Assembly (NCBI GenBank): GCA_019510485.1
Contig: JAEKKI010000143.1
Coordinates: forward strand, 1-38,493
Length of the DNA: 38,493 nucleotides
DNA from: Catenulisporales bacterium
GTDB taxonomy: Bacteria; Actinomycetota; Actinomycetes; Streptomycetales; Catenulisporaceae
Direction of reading: 5' to 3'
Each line of letters starts with the position of its first letter. The stretch's first letter is position 1. The notes beneath the pieces were generated by a model. It saw only the letters and a list, made by a program, of their open reading frames with translations. It was not told the origin of the DNA and made no database searches. A program made the position numbers and the translations under genes. Of the stretch, positions 25,893 to 33,489 are shown piece by piece.

Positions 25893-25901
25893 GAAAGTTT
25901 C
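25893..25901. promoter_or_regulatory. GAAAGTTTC palindrome upstream of the GH30 promoter
   Basis: A perfect 9-bp palindromic motif, 42 bp upstream of the -35 element. GAAA(C/G)TTTC sequences are known operator cores near glycosidase genes in streptomycetes, so control by a carbohydrate-responsive repressor is plausible. Confidence 0.45.
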
Positions 25902-25943
25902 GGCTCGCCGAGTGCCGGCACCGCCGGTGACCAGCGGCGTTCC

Positions 25944-25972
25944 TTGACACACCGTCCGGGCGCGGTTACACA
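25944..25972 (+). promoter_or_regulatory. Vegetative-type promoter of the GH30 gene
   Basis: A consensus TTGACA (25944-25949), 17-bp spacer and TACACA (25967-25972). The -10 is imperfect. Transcription would start at about 25979, near ATG 25977. Confidence 0.5.
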
Positions 25973-25976
25973 TCCC

Positions 25977-26057
25977 ATGTCTTCCACTCGCACATCGCCG
26001 CCCGCGCGGCGGGATCGTCTGCGCTCGCAAGTCGCGGGCACTCACCGAGAGGCTTGA
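25977..26057 (+). CDS. Possible 26-residue upstream ORF before GH30
   Basis: ATG 25977 to TGA 26055-26057 encodes 26 mostly polar, Arg-rich residues. It begins where the promoter should initiate and stops 5 bp before the GH30 ATG, so it could couple or regulate translation. It could equally be untranslated leader; no family is recognised. Confidence 0.25.
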   Translation: MSSTRTSPPARRDRLRSQVAGTHREA

Positions 26058-26062
26058 CCCGG

Positions 26063-27895
26063 ATGTCAAGAACTACACGCCGCGCCGGTCTGGTCGGCGC
26101 CCTGGCCGGCGCCCTGGGACTGGCGCTGGTGGTGATGCCGGCGGCACCCGCGTCGGCCGCCAACGAAACGGTCCAGAAGTGGCTGACCACCTCGGACCTG
26201 AGCCAGCACCTGACCCAGCAGGCCAACCTCGGCTTCTCGGCCGGGTCCGGCTCGGCGACCATCACCGTGGACAGCTCTCAGAGCTTTCAAAGCATCGTCG
26301 GCTTCGGCGCCGCGATGACGGACAGCTCGGCCTGGCTGCTGTCCAACAAGCTGAACGCCACCGCGCACACCAACCTGATGAACGCGCTGTTCAGCCCGAG
26401 TCAGGGCATCGGCATGAGCTGGCTCCGGGTCCCGATGGGCTCCTCGGACTTCTCCGCCACCGCGCAGCCGTACTCCTACGACGACAACCTCTCGGTCTCC
26501 ACCGGCACCACGGTCGGCGTGGGCTCCGGACGCTGCCTGGACGACACCGGCAATCCCGCGAACGGCGTGCAGGTCGTCATCCGGGACTGCACCAGCGGCA
26601 ACGCCAACCAGCAGTTCGCTTACACCAGCGCCTCCGAGCTGCAGATCGCCGGCAAGTGTCTGGACGCCAACGGCAAGGGCACCACTTCGGGCACCAAAGT
26701 GATCTTGTACAACTGCAACGGCCAGACGAACCAGCAGTGGAAGCTCAACATCAACGGCACGATCACCGGCGTGCAGTCCGGGCTGTGCCTGGACGTCTCC
26801 GGGGCGTCCACGGCCAACGGCGCGCTGATCCAGCTGTGGACCTGCAACGGCCAGAGCAACCAGGCCTGGACCCGTCCCGATCCGACGCTCGCGAGCTTCT
26901 CGATCGCGCACGACCTCGGCTACATCATCCCCGACCTCAAAGAGGCGATGGCGCTCAACCCCGGCCTGAAGCTCATGGCCAACCCGTGGAGCCCTCCGGG
27001 ATGGATGAAGACGAACGGCCAGATGAACAACGTCAACAACGCCGGATCCCTGCTCCCCTCCAGCTATGGACCGCTGGCGCAGTACTTCGTGAAGTTCCTC
27101 CAGGGCTATGCCGCGCAGGGCGTCCCGATCTATGCGATCACCCCGCAGAATGAACCGTCCTACGCCACGGCCTACCCCGGCATGCAGTTCAGCGTGCAGA
27201 ACGAGGCCAGCTTCGTCGCCAACAACCTCGGCCCCGCCGTGGCCCAGGCGAACCTGTCCCCGGCGATCCTCGGCACCGACTTCAACACCAACGTGCTCAG
27301 CAGCTACGCCCAGCCCTTGATGCAGGACGCCGGCGCCAGCAAGTACCTGGCCGGCACGGCCTGGCACTGCTACGCGGGCAACCTCGGCGCCATCAGCACC
27401 ATGCAGTCGGCCTTCCCGACCAAGGACAACTACGAGACCGAGTGCTCCGACGGCATCGACCCGCAGAACGCGATCGAGACCTTCATCCAGAGCACCCGCA
27501 ACTGGGCCCGGACCGCCACGATGTGGAACGTCGCCCAGGACCAGAACAACGGCCCGGTGATCCCCGGCGGCTGCAACGCCTGCACCCCGCTGGTCACGAT
27601 CGACCAGAACACCGGGAACGTGAAGTACGACGCCGGCTACTACTCCGTCGGCCACTTCAGCAAGTTCGTGCCGCCCGGCGCCAAGCGCATCGCCTCGACC
27701 ACCACCGGGAATCTCGACGACGTGGCGTTCCAGAACCCCGACGGATCGCTGGTGCTGATCGTCGACAACACCTCCGGCTCGACGCAGTCGTTCAACACGA
27801 CCTGGGGCGGGCAGCACTTCAGCGACTCGCTGCCCGCGCACGGCATCGCCACCTACAAGTGGACGCCGAGCGGGACGGCGGCCAGTGTGAAGTAG
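26063..27895 (+). CDS. Secreted GH30-family glycosidase with a ricin-type trefoil inserted in the catalytic domain
   Basis: 610 residues from ATG 26063 (GAGAGG 10 nt upstream). The signal peptide ends near APASAAN (about 33). The GH30 fold starts at FQSIVGFGAAMTDSSAW (75-91) and continues through GIGMSWLRVPMGSSDF. It is interrupted at about 146-271 by a three-repeat beta-trefoil (GRCLDDTG, GKCLDANG, GLCLDVSG, each ending in QxF or QxW), then resumes with FSIAHDLGYIIPDLKEA. The predicted acid/base is Glu364 in TPQNEPSYA and the nucleophile Glu460 in YETECSDG. A beta-sandwich closes the C-terminus. It should retain a beta-glycan hydrolase activity (glucosylceramidase or beta-1,6-glucanase type); substrate undetermined. 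Preceded by a consensus -35 promoter and a palindrome. Confidence 0.92.
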   Translation: MSRTTRRAGLVGALAGALGLALVVMPAAPASAANETVQKWLTTSDLSQHLTQQANLGFSAGSGSATITVDSSQSFQSIVGFGAAMTDSSAWLLSNKLNATAHTNLMNALFSPSQGIGMSWLRVPMGSSDFSATAQPYSYDDNLSVSTGTTVGVGSGRCLDDTGNPANGVQVVIRDCTSGNANQQFAYTSASELQIAGKCLDANGKGTTSGTKVILYNCNGQTNQQWKLNINGTITGVQSGLCLDVSGASTANGALIQLWTCNGQSNQAWTRPDPTLASFSIAHDLGYIIPDLKEAMALNPGLKLMANPWSPPGWMKTNGQMNNVNNAGSLLPSSYGPLAQYFVKFLQGYAAQGVPIYAITPQNEPSYATAYPGMQFSVQNEASFVANNLGPAVAQANLSPAILGTDFNTNVLSSYAQPLMQDAGASKYLAGTAWHCYAGNLGAISTMQSAFPTKDNYETECSDGIDPQNAIETFIQSTRNWARTATMWNVAQDQNNGPVIPGGCNACTPLVTIDQNTGNVKYDAGYYSVGHFSKFVPPGAKRIASTTTGNLDDVAFQNPDGSLVLIVDNTSGSTQSFNTTWGGQHFSDSLPAHGIATYKWTPSGTAASVK

Positions 27896-27915
27896 ACGGC
27901 GCCAGACCACCGCGA

Positions 27916-27951
27916 TTCCGGCCGCCTTCCTTTCGGGGAGGGCGGCCGGAA
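27916..27951 (+). terminator. Terminator hairpin after the GH30 gene
   Basis: Stem of 11 perfect pairs (TTCCGGCCGCC at 27916-27926 with its complement ending at 27951) extended by a G-U pair and three more, with a short TTTCG-containing loop, 20 bp after the GH30 stop. No U-tract. Confidence 0.75.
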
Positions 27952-28024
27952 CCATGCTCCCGACTGGTGGCCGCGGCCGGGTAAACCCTTTGCCCTTCGA
28001 TCTCGTTCGATGCGAGTCTCTCCA

Positions 28025-28048
28025 TACCCTCGATCGAAGCGCTTCGAT
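28025..28048 (+). promoter_or_regulatory. Promoter -10 and 16-bp palindromic operator of the exporter operon
   Basis: TACCCT (28025-28030) precedes a perfect 16-bp palindrome, ATCGAAGC-GCTTCGAT (28033-28048), which would cover the transcription start. This is a typical repressor geometry; the GAAGCGCTTC core resembles LacI-family operators. No good -35 is seen. Confidence 0.55.
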
Positions 28049-28061
28049 AGGAACGTTCGCC

Positions 28062-30038
28062 TTGCCAGTCCTCGCTCGCCGCGTCCGCCTCCTGCGCGCC
28101 CTCGGCGCCGCGCGGCCACTGCTGACCGCGGCGCTCTGCGCCGTCTTCCTCCTCAACGCTCTGATCCCGGCCGCGTCCGCCGTCACGACGGCGATCCTGG
28201 TGTCCCGGATCAGCGGTCACGCGCATTCCGGGCTGCTCGGCTCGGCCGTGCTCCCGCTGCTGCTGTTCGGCGCGGTCATGGTGGCCGGGCACGCCGCCGA
28301 GGCGGCTTCGACCCCGTTGGACGTGCTGGCCAGGGCCCGTATCGACGGCGCGCACCGGGCGGAGCTGGCCCGGCTGGCCTCCGCCGATCCGACGATCGAC
28401 CGGTTGGAGCGGCCGCGGGTCCAGCAGCTGATCCGGATCGCGCGGGCCGATCCGCAGAACTGGACCGAGCACACGCCCGGCGAAGGCGCGCTCGGCCAGC
28501 TCCACTGGACAGCCGGACTCATCGGCGCCGCCGCCTCGTGTGCGGTGCTGGCCCGCTACGCGTGGTGGCTCGTGCCCTTGCTGCTCATCCCCGCCGCCCT
28601 GAACCGCTACTTCGGCAACCGGATCGGCGGTCGCTTCTCCGACGCCTGGCGGGCCGGGATCCCGTACGGCATGCACGGGACGGCCTGGGAGGAGGCGCTG
28701 ACGTCCACCGCGGAGGGCAAGGACATCCGCCTGTTCGGCATCGAGGAGTGGTCGGTCGCGAAGATCCAGCGCCATATCAGGGAGATGCTGGAGCCGGTGT
28801 GGGAGCTCGGCAGCCGGGGGCGGCGGGCGAATCTGCGGCGCTTCCTGCTCATCGCCGGGCCGCTGGTCCTGGCCTACGCGGCGGTCGCCGACGGGACGGT
28901 GCACGGGCACGCGACCGTCGCCGTCGAGACCGCGGTGCTGGCCTCGGGCTGGTCGCTGTACCAGGCGTTCGGGTCCAGCGAGGACATGCACCGCATGACC
29001 GCCGCGCTGGAGTCGCTCGACGCCTTCGACCAGGTCGCCGCGGTGTTGCGGTCTGCACCCGACCATCCGGCTGACGATCCGGCTGACGATCCGGCTGACG
29101 ATCCGGCTGACAAACCGGCCGACAACTCAGCCGGCACACCGCCGGGGCCTGACTCGCGAACCCATGCTCCGGCATCGTCCCCGGACGCCGTCCCCCTGGT
29201 CCGCTTCGAAGACGTCTGCTTCGCCTACCCCGGGACGACCCGCCAGGTGACCGACCACCTCGACCTGGAGATCCGCCCGCACGAGCTGTTGGCCGTCGTC
29301 GGCCTCAACGGCGCCGGCAAGTCGACGATGATCAAGCTCCTGGCGGGCCTGTACACGCCGACCGCCGGCCGGATCACCGCCGACGGCGTGGATATCAGGG
29401 AGCTGGGGCCGCCGGCCTGGCGGGACCGGATGTCGGTCGTCTTCCAGGACTTCGTCCGCTACCACCTCACCGTCGCGCAGAACGTCGCGCTCGGCCACGG
29501 GAGCGTGCCGCTGGACCGGGCCGCCCTTTCGGCCGCCGCGGACGACGCCGGGCTCGGCGACGTCCTGGACCGGCTGCCGGACGGCTGGGAGACGCCGCTG
29601 TCCCGGACCAGGACCGGCGGCGCCGACCTGTCCGGCGGCCAGTGGCAGCAGGTGGTCCTGGCCCGGGCCCTGTACGCGGTCCGTACCGGCGCGCGCCTGC
29701 TGGTCCTCGACGAGCCGACCGCGCACCTGGACGTCCGCACCGAGTTCGAGGTCTTCAACCGGCTCGCGGCGCGCCGGGGGGAGACGAGCGTCGTCCTGAT
29801 CTCGCACCGCCTTTCCACGGTGCGCCAGGCCGACCGCATCGTGCTGCTGGAGAACGGGCGGATCGCCGAGTCCGGCAGCCACGACGAGCTGATCGCGGCC
29901 GGCGGCGCCTACGCGGAGATGTTCGCGATCCAGGCCGAGCGGTTCCAGCACGGCTACGACGACCGTGCCGATTTCGATGACGAGTACGACGGCGCCGAGT
30001 ACCACGACCTCACCGGAGAGGCAGCCGCCCATGGCTGA
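28062..30038 (+). CDS. ABC exporter, membrane-ATPase fusion (first of a pair)
   Basis: 658 residues from TTG 28062 (AGGA about 9 nt upstream). Longer in-frame starts such as ATG 27954 sit beside the previous terminator and are unlikely. An N-terminal transmembrane domain (about six helices, 20-330) is joined by an acidic repeat linker (334-356) to the ATPase: Walker A GLNGAGKS (414-421), VFQDFVRYHLT Q-loop region, signature LSGGQWQQV, Walker B LLVLDEP and H-loop ISHRLSTV. All catalytic elements look intact. The next gene overlaps by 8 bp, so the two half-transporters probably form a heterodimer exporting a peptide or secondary metabolite. The substrate is unknown. Confidence 0.9.
   Translation: MPVLARRVRLLRALGAARPLLTAALCAVFLLNALIPAASAVTTAILVSRISGHAHSGLLGSAVLPLLLFGAVMVAGHAAEAASTPLDVLARARIDGAHRAELARLASADPTIDRLERPRVQQLIRIARADPQNWTEHTPGEGALGQLHWTAGLIGAAASCAVLARYAWWLVPLLLIPAALNRYFGNRIGGRFSDAWRAGIPYGMHGTAWEEALTSTAEGKDIRLFGIEEWSVAKIQRHIREMLEPVWELGSRGRRANLRRFLLIAGPLVLAYAAVADGTVHGHATVAVETAVLASGWSLYQAFGSSEDMHRMTAALESLDAFDQVAAVLRSAPDHPADDPADDPADDPADKPADNSAGTPPGPDSRTHAPASSPDAVPLVRFEDVCFAYPGTTRQVTDHLDLEIRPHELLAVVGLNGAGKSTMIKLLAGLYTPTAGRITADGVDIRELGPPAWRDRMSVVFQDFVRYHLTVAQNVALGHGSVPLDRAALSAAADDAGLGDVLDRLPDGWETPLSRTRTGGADLSGGQWQQVVLARALYAVRTGARLLVLDEPTAHLDVRTEFEVFNRLAARRGETSVVLISHRLSTVRQADRIVLLENGRIAESGSHDELIAAGGAYAEMFAIQAERFQHGYDDRADFDDEYDGAEYHDLTGEAAAHG
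29067..29126 (+). repeat. 12-bp tandem repeat inside the exporter linker
   Basis: Three perfect copies of CCGGCTGACGAT (29067-29102) and two degenerate copies (to 29126) encode the DPAD-type linker between the membrane and ATPase domains. Copy-number change would keep the frame. Confidence 0.85.
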
Positions 30039-31878
30039 CAACGCAGCGCTCATCGCCGCCACCGAGCGAACCCGCTACCCGCTACGGCGCTACGCGGCTC
30101 TATGGCGGGAGCTGTTCGGCCTGGCATGGCGCCGGATGCCGCGGGAAGTGGTGATCTACTTCGCCGCCAACGTCCTCGTCCTGGCCGTCGTCGCCGGCAC
30201 GGCGCTGGCCCTGCGCTGGACCGTGGACGCGACGATCCACGGCCGGGCGGGCTCGGCCGTCCTCGGCGCGGTCGTCGCGGCGCTCGCCTACGCCGTCAAC
30301 GTCGTCCTGTTGGACATGGTCCTGTTCCCGGTCCCGCTCATCGAGCAGCCCGGGATGCTGGACCTGCATCCGCGGACGCTCAGCGATCTGGCGGCGATGG
30401 AGACCCTGGACCACCTGGAACGCTCCGACGTCCTGGACCGGGTCACGATCGTCCGCAACTCGGCCTGGCTGATCATGGCGGGCTTCTGGGCCTCGATCGG
30501 CGTGGTGTTCGCCGTCGCGCAGCTGGTGGTGACGCTGGTGCTGCTCGGCACCGTCAGCCCGTGGCTGTTGTTCCTGCTGGTCTTCGCCGCGGTCCCGCTG
30601 TGGTGCGACCGGCGCGGCAGCGCGGCGGTGTCGAAGGCCGAGCTGGACACCGCCGAGACCTTCCGGCTCCAGCGGCACCTGTTCGAGCTGTCGACGAAGC
30701 CGGCGGCGGCCAAGGAGATCAGGGTCGCCGGCTCCGGACCGGAGATCGTGCGGCTGCAGAACCAGGCCTGGCAGGAGACGATGAACGGCCGGGTCCGCGC
30801 GTTGGCGGTGGGCGCCGCCTGGAAGTTCGCCGGCTGGCTGGTCTTCAGCATCGGCTTCGTCGGCGGGCTCGCGCTGGTCGTCGAGCGGGCGGCGCACGGC
30901 ACCGGCAGCGTCGGCGACCTGGTGCTGGCGGTGACCGTCGCGGCGAACCTTCGCAACACCCTGCACGGCGTCGTGGTCAGGGCCACGGGGGTGGCGCAGG
31001 TGCGCAGGTACATCGAGCCGCTGTTCTGGATGCGCGACCACCTCGCCGAGGACCGCGCCCGGCGCGCCGGGACGCGCCCGGCGCCGCAGGTGCTCAGCGA
31101 CGGCATCACCTTCGACGGCGTCGACTACGCCTACCCGGGCACGGGCAGGTTGGCGCTGGACGGTGTCAGCGTCCATCTGCCGGCCGGCTCCGTGGTCGCC
31201 GTCGTCGGCGAGTACGGCTCGGGCAAGACGACGCTGGTGAAGCTGCTGGCCAAGTTCTACCGGCCCGATGCCGGCCGCGTCACCGTCGACGGGACCGATC
31301 TGGGCGAGCTGGAGACGAGGGCGTGGCGGTCCAGGATCAGCGCGGCGTTCCAGGACTTCGGACGGTTCGCCACCACCTTCGCCGAGAACGTCGGGCTGGG
31401 CGATCTCGCGCACCTGGACGACGGCGAGCGCGTCGCGGCGGCGGTGCGGGAGGCGGACGCGGACCGCGTGCTGCGGCGGCTGCCGCAGGGCTATGACACG
31501 CTCCTGGGCCGCGACATCGGCGGGCTGGAGCTGTCCGAGGGGCAGTGGCAGAAGGTCGCGCTGGCCAGGGCCTCGATGCGGTCCGAGCCGCTGCTGTTCG
31601 TCCTGGACGAGCCGACGGCGTCGCTGGACGCGCCGAGCGAGCAGGAGATCTTCCAGCGTCACATGGCCCGGGCCCGGGAGGTGGGGGCCAGGACCGGCGC
31701 CATCACCGTCATCGTGTCCCATCGGTTCTCGACGGTGACCGGGGCCGACCGGATCCTGGTGCTGGACAAGGGGAAGCTGGTGGAATCCGGGCCGCACGAT
31801 GAGCTGATGGCGCTCGGCGGCCGATACGCCGATCTTTACGGCATCCAGGCCGCCGCCTACTCCGCGACCGCTCCGTGA
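30031..31878 (+). CDS. ABC exporter, membrane-ATPase fusion (second of a pair)
   Basis: 615 residues from ATG 30031 with GGAGAGG upstream; it overlaps the previous stop by 8 bp. The transmembrane domain (about 40-330) is followed by the ATPase with Walker A GEYGSGKT, the Q-loop FQDFGRFATTF, Walker B LLFVLDEP and H-loop VSHRFSTV. The signature reads LSEGQWQKV instead of LSGGQ, a change often seen in one partner of asymmetric heterodimeric exporters, so the two ATP sites may be unequal. Translational coupling with the upstream gene supports a two-subunit exporter. It converges on the condensation-protein gene 16 bp away. Confidence 0.9.
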   Translation: MADNAALIAATERTRYPLRRYAALWRELFGLAWRRMPREVVIYFAANVLVLAVVAGTALALRWTVDATIHGRAGSAVLGAVVAALAYAVNVVLLDMVLFPVPLIEQPGMLDLHPRTLSDLAAMETLDHLERSDVLDRVTIVRNSAWLIMAGFWASIGVVFAVAQLVVTLVLLGTVSPWLLFLLVFAAVPLWCDRRGSAAVSKAELDTAETFRLQRHLFELSTKPAAAKEIRVAGSGPEIVRLQNQAWQETMNGRVRALAVGAAWKFAGWLVFSIGFVGGLALVVERAAHGTGSVGDLVLAVTVAANLRNTLHGVVVRATGVAQVRRYIEPLFWMRDHLAEDRARRAGTRPAPQVLSDGITFDGVDYAYPGTGRLALDGVSVHLPAGSVVAVVGEYGSGKTTLVKLLAKFYRPDAGRVTVDGTDLGELETRAWRSRISAAFQDFGRFATTFAENVGLGDLAHLDDGERVAAAVREADADRVLRRLPQGYDTLLGRDIGGLELSEGQWQKVALARASMRSEPLLFVLDEPTASLDAPSEQEIFQRHMARAREVGARTGAITVIVSHRFSTVTGADRILVLDKGKLVESGPHDELMALGGRYADLYGIQAAAYSATAP

Positions 31879-31894
31879 TGGATGCGATGCGGCC

Positions 31895-33343
31895 TTACGT
31901 CAACGTCTCCGGGCGGCCGGGCTCCGGGGCGAGCGCGGCCGCCACCACGACCGCCTCCATCTCCCGGGCGAACGTCTCGACCTGCGTCACCTGGAAGGAG
32001 CAGGTGTCCGTCCAGATCTGGAGATACACCGCGGGAGAGACGTCATCGGGGCCCAGGCGTTCCTCCAGCACCGGTTCGGAATCGACCTGGAGGTACAGGG
32101 CGCCGTCGAACACCGAGGCCTTGCGGCCCCAGTACCACCTGCTCAACGGCAGCACCCGCGCCACGTCCGCCGCCCGGGGAACGGGGGCGGCGCGCTGGTC
32201 GTCCCCGGCTCCGGCTCCGCCTTTGTCCCGGCGATCGTTGACGTGCCACTCGATGTCCAGCCGCCCCCCGCGCCGCTCGGCGGCCTCGGTCAGCATGCGG
32301 TCGCGCTCGTCCGGGTCGTAGTACGCGGCGAAGGAGGCGCCGGTCACCGCCTTCTCGGCGCGCGCCACGACCTCGTCGAAGTCGGCGTCGGCGACGTCGA
32401 CCACGCAGATCCCGTCCTGCGACACCTGCGAGGCCAGATCGGCGAAGCCGGGCCGGAACCGGTTGCCGACCACGATCTGCGCCACGCTCGGATCCCGTTT
32501 GAAGACCCGGGCCACGGCCACCGAGTAGGCGGCCATCAGCACATGTGTCGTGCCGATCCCGGTCCGCGCCGCGACCACCCGCATCGCCAATTCCATCGCC
32601 GGGGAATAGCCGACCAGCTCCCAATAGCGGGGCTCGCGGCGCCGGGGCGGCTCAGGGGGCTGCCACGCGGCGAGCCGGTCGAGCTGCACCGCCCAGTGCC
32701 GGACCGCGCGGGCGCTCAGCCTGCGTCCGGCGGGCGAGGCCTGCGCCCGCGCCACTTCCAGGACGCTCGGCGCCGGCGGCGGCGGTGCGGTCGCCGCCCC
32801 GCGCGCGCCGCCGGCCCGGTCGAAGTGCCGCACGTCCCGGCCCAGGGCTCGGATACCGGCGCCGTCCAAGAGCACGTGGCTGTAGCCGATCACCAGGTAG
32901 GCCGGCTTGCCCCAGCGCTGGACGACGCCCATCCGCACCGGGAACTCGTTCTCGTAGTCGAACCGTTCGATCTCGTAGCGTGAATGCAGTTCCTCCGCCG
33001 CCGCGGCGGGATCGCCGCGTTCGTCGTCGACGTCGACGACGTGCAGCGGCACCTCTCCGGAGCTGACGACCACCTGCCGCGGTCGGGGCTTGTCCCCTTT
33101 CGGGTCCGTGTCGAACCGCAGCCGCGTGCGTAACGCCGGATGGCGGCTGACCAGGAAGCGCAGCATCCCGACCAGCTCCACCAGCGGCGTGCCGTCGTCC
33201 AGCGGCAGGGTCAGCACGATGTTCATCGTCCGGCCGGTCTGCCGGGTCCGGCGCCAGATTCCCAGCTGGCCCCACGTCAGATCCTCGGCGCCGGCGCCGT
33301 CTCCGTCGAAGGCGACCTGGATCACACCCACCGTGACGGCCAC
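31895..33343 (-). CDS. Stand-alone NRPS-type condensation-domain protein
   Basis: 482 residues from GTG 33343 with GGAGGGG upstream. The two lobes of the condensation/acyltransferase chloramphenicol-acetyltransferase-like fold are recognisable: LTWGQLGIWRR and RHPALRTRLRF at the start, the active-site region GYSHVLLDGAG at 153-163, and VGNRFRPGF with SQVSQDGICVVDV in the second lobe. The HHxxxDG motif reads S155-H156-VLL-D160-G161, keeping the catalytic second His and Asp but not the first His. No adenylation or carrier domain is fused or adjacent. It may join an acyl or amino-acyl group to a substrate exported by the neighbouring transporters, or be a non-catalytic relative. Confidence 0.85.
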   Translation of the reverse strand: MAVTVGVIQVAFDGDGAGAEDLTWGQLGIWRRTRQTGRTMNIVLTLPLDDGTPLVELVGMLRFLVSRHPALRTRLRFDTDPKGDKPRPRQVVVSSGEVPLHVVDVDDERGDPAAAAEELHSRYEIERFDYENEFPVRMGVVQRWGKPAYLVIGYSHVLLDGAGIRALGRDVRHFDRAGGARGAATAPPPPAPSVLEVARAQASPAGRRLSARAVRHWAVQLDRLAAWQPPEPPRRREPRYWELVGYSPAMELAMRVVAARTGIGTTHVLMAAYSVAVARVFKRDPSVAQIVVGNRFRPGFADLASQVSQDGICVVDVADADFDEVVARAEKAVTGASFAAYYDPDERDRMLTEAAERRGGRLDIEWHVNDRRDKGGAGAGDDQRAAPVPRAADVARVLPLSRWYWGRKASVFDGALYLQVDSEPVLEERLGPDDVSPAVYLQIWTDTCSFQVTQVETFAREMEAVVVAAALAPEPGRPETLT

Positions 33344-33423
33344 ACCCGGTCTCCCCTCCAGGCGGCGAACGAATTCGAGCTCTCACATAAACGAGAACCG
33401 CTTCGGTGGAGCAAGTTCGACCG

Positions 33424-33433
33424 GCGCTTCGAT
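33424..33433. promoter_or_regulatory. Half-site shared with the exporter operator
   Basis: GCGCTTCGAT here is identical to 28039-28048, the right part of the 16-bp palindrome at the exporter promoter. It lies 80 bp upstream of the condensation gene start. A related ACCG-CTT-CGGT inverted repeat is at about 33397-33407, and a possible minus-strand promoter (TTGCTC, 18 bp, TTATGT) lies across it. Confidence 0.45.
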
Positions 33434-33463
33434 GCCAGGACCTTTGTATGGGCGGTCGGCGGG

Positions 33464-33476
33464 GTGAAAGTTTCAC
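33464..33476. promoter_or_regulatory. 13-bp palindrome GTGAAA-G-TTTCAC
   Basis: A perfect palindrome around GAAAGTTTC, between the SDR stop and the condensation gene. Same core as at 25893-25901. Confidence 0.45.
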
Positions 33477-33489
33477 TCCGCCGGCCTTC

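Noticed and set aside
27954-28061. An extra 36 N-terminal residues for the first ABC exporter
   Set aside because: That start begins 2 bp after the GH30 terminator and upstream of the promoter and palindrome; TTG 28062 fits the transmembrane start and ribosome-binding site.
26066-28186. A 706-codon minus-strand open frame across the GH30 gene
   Set aside because: Antisense to a well-defined secreted glycosidase and extends through its terminator.
29067-29126. Short tandem repeats considered as a CRISPR array
   Set aside because: 12-bp units without spacers, in frame inside an ABC exporter linker.
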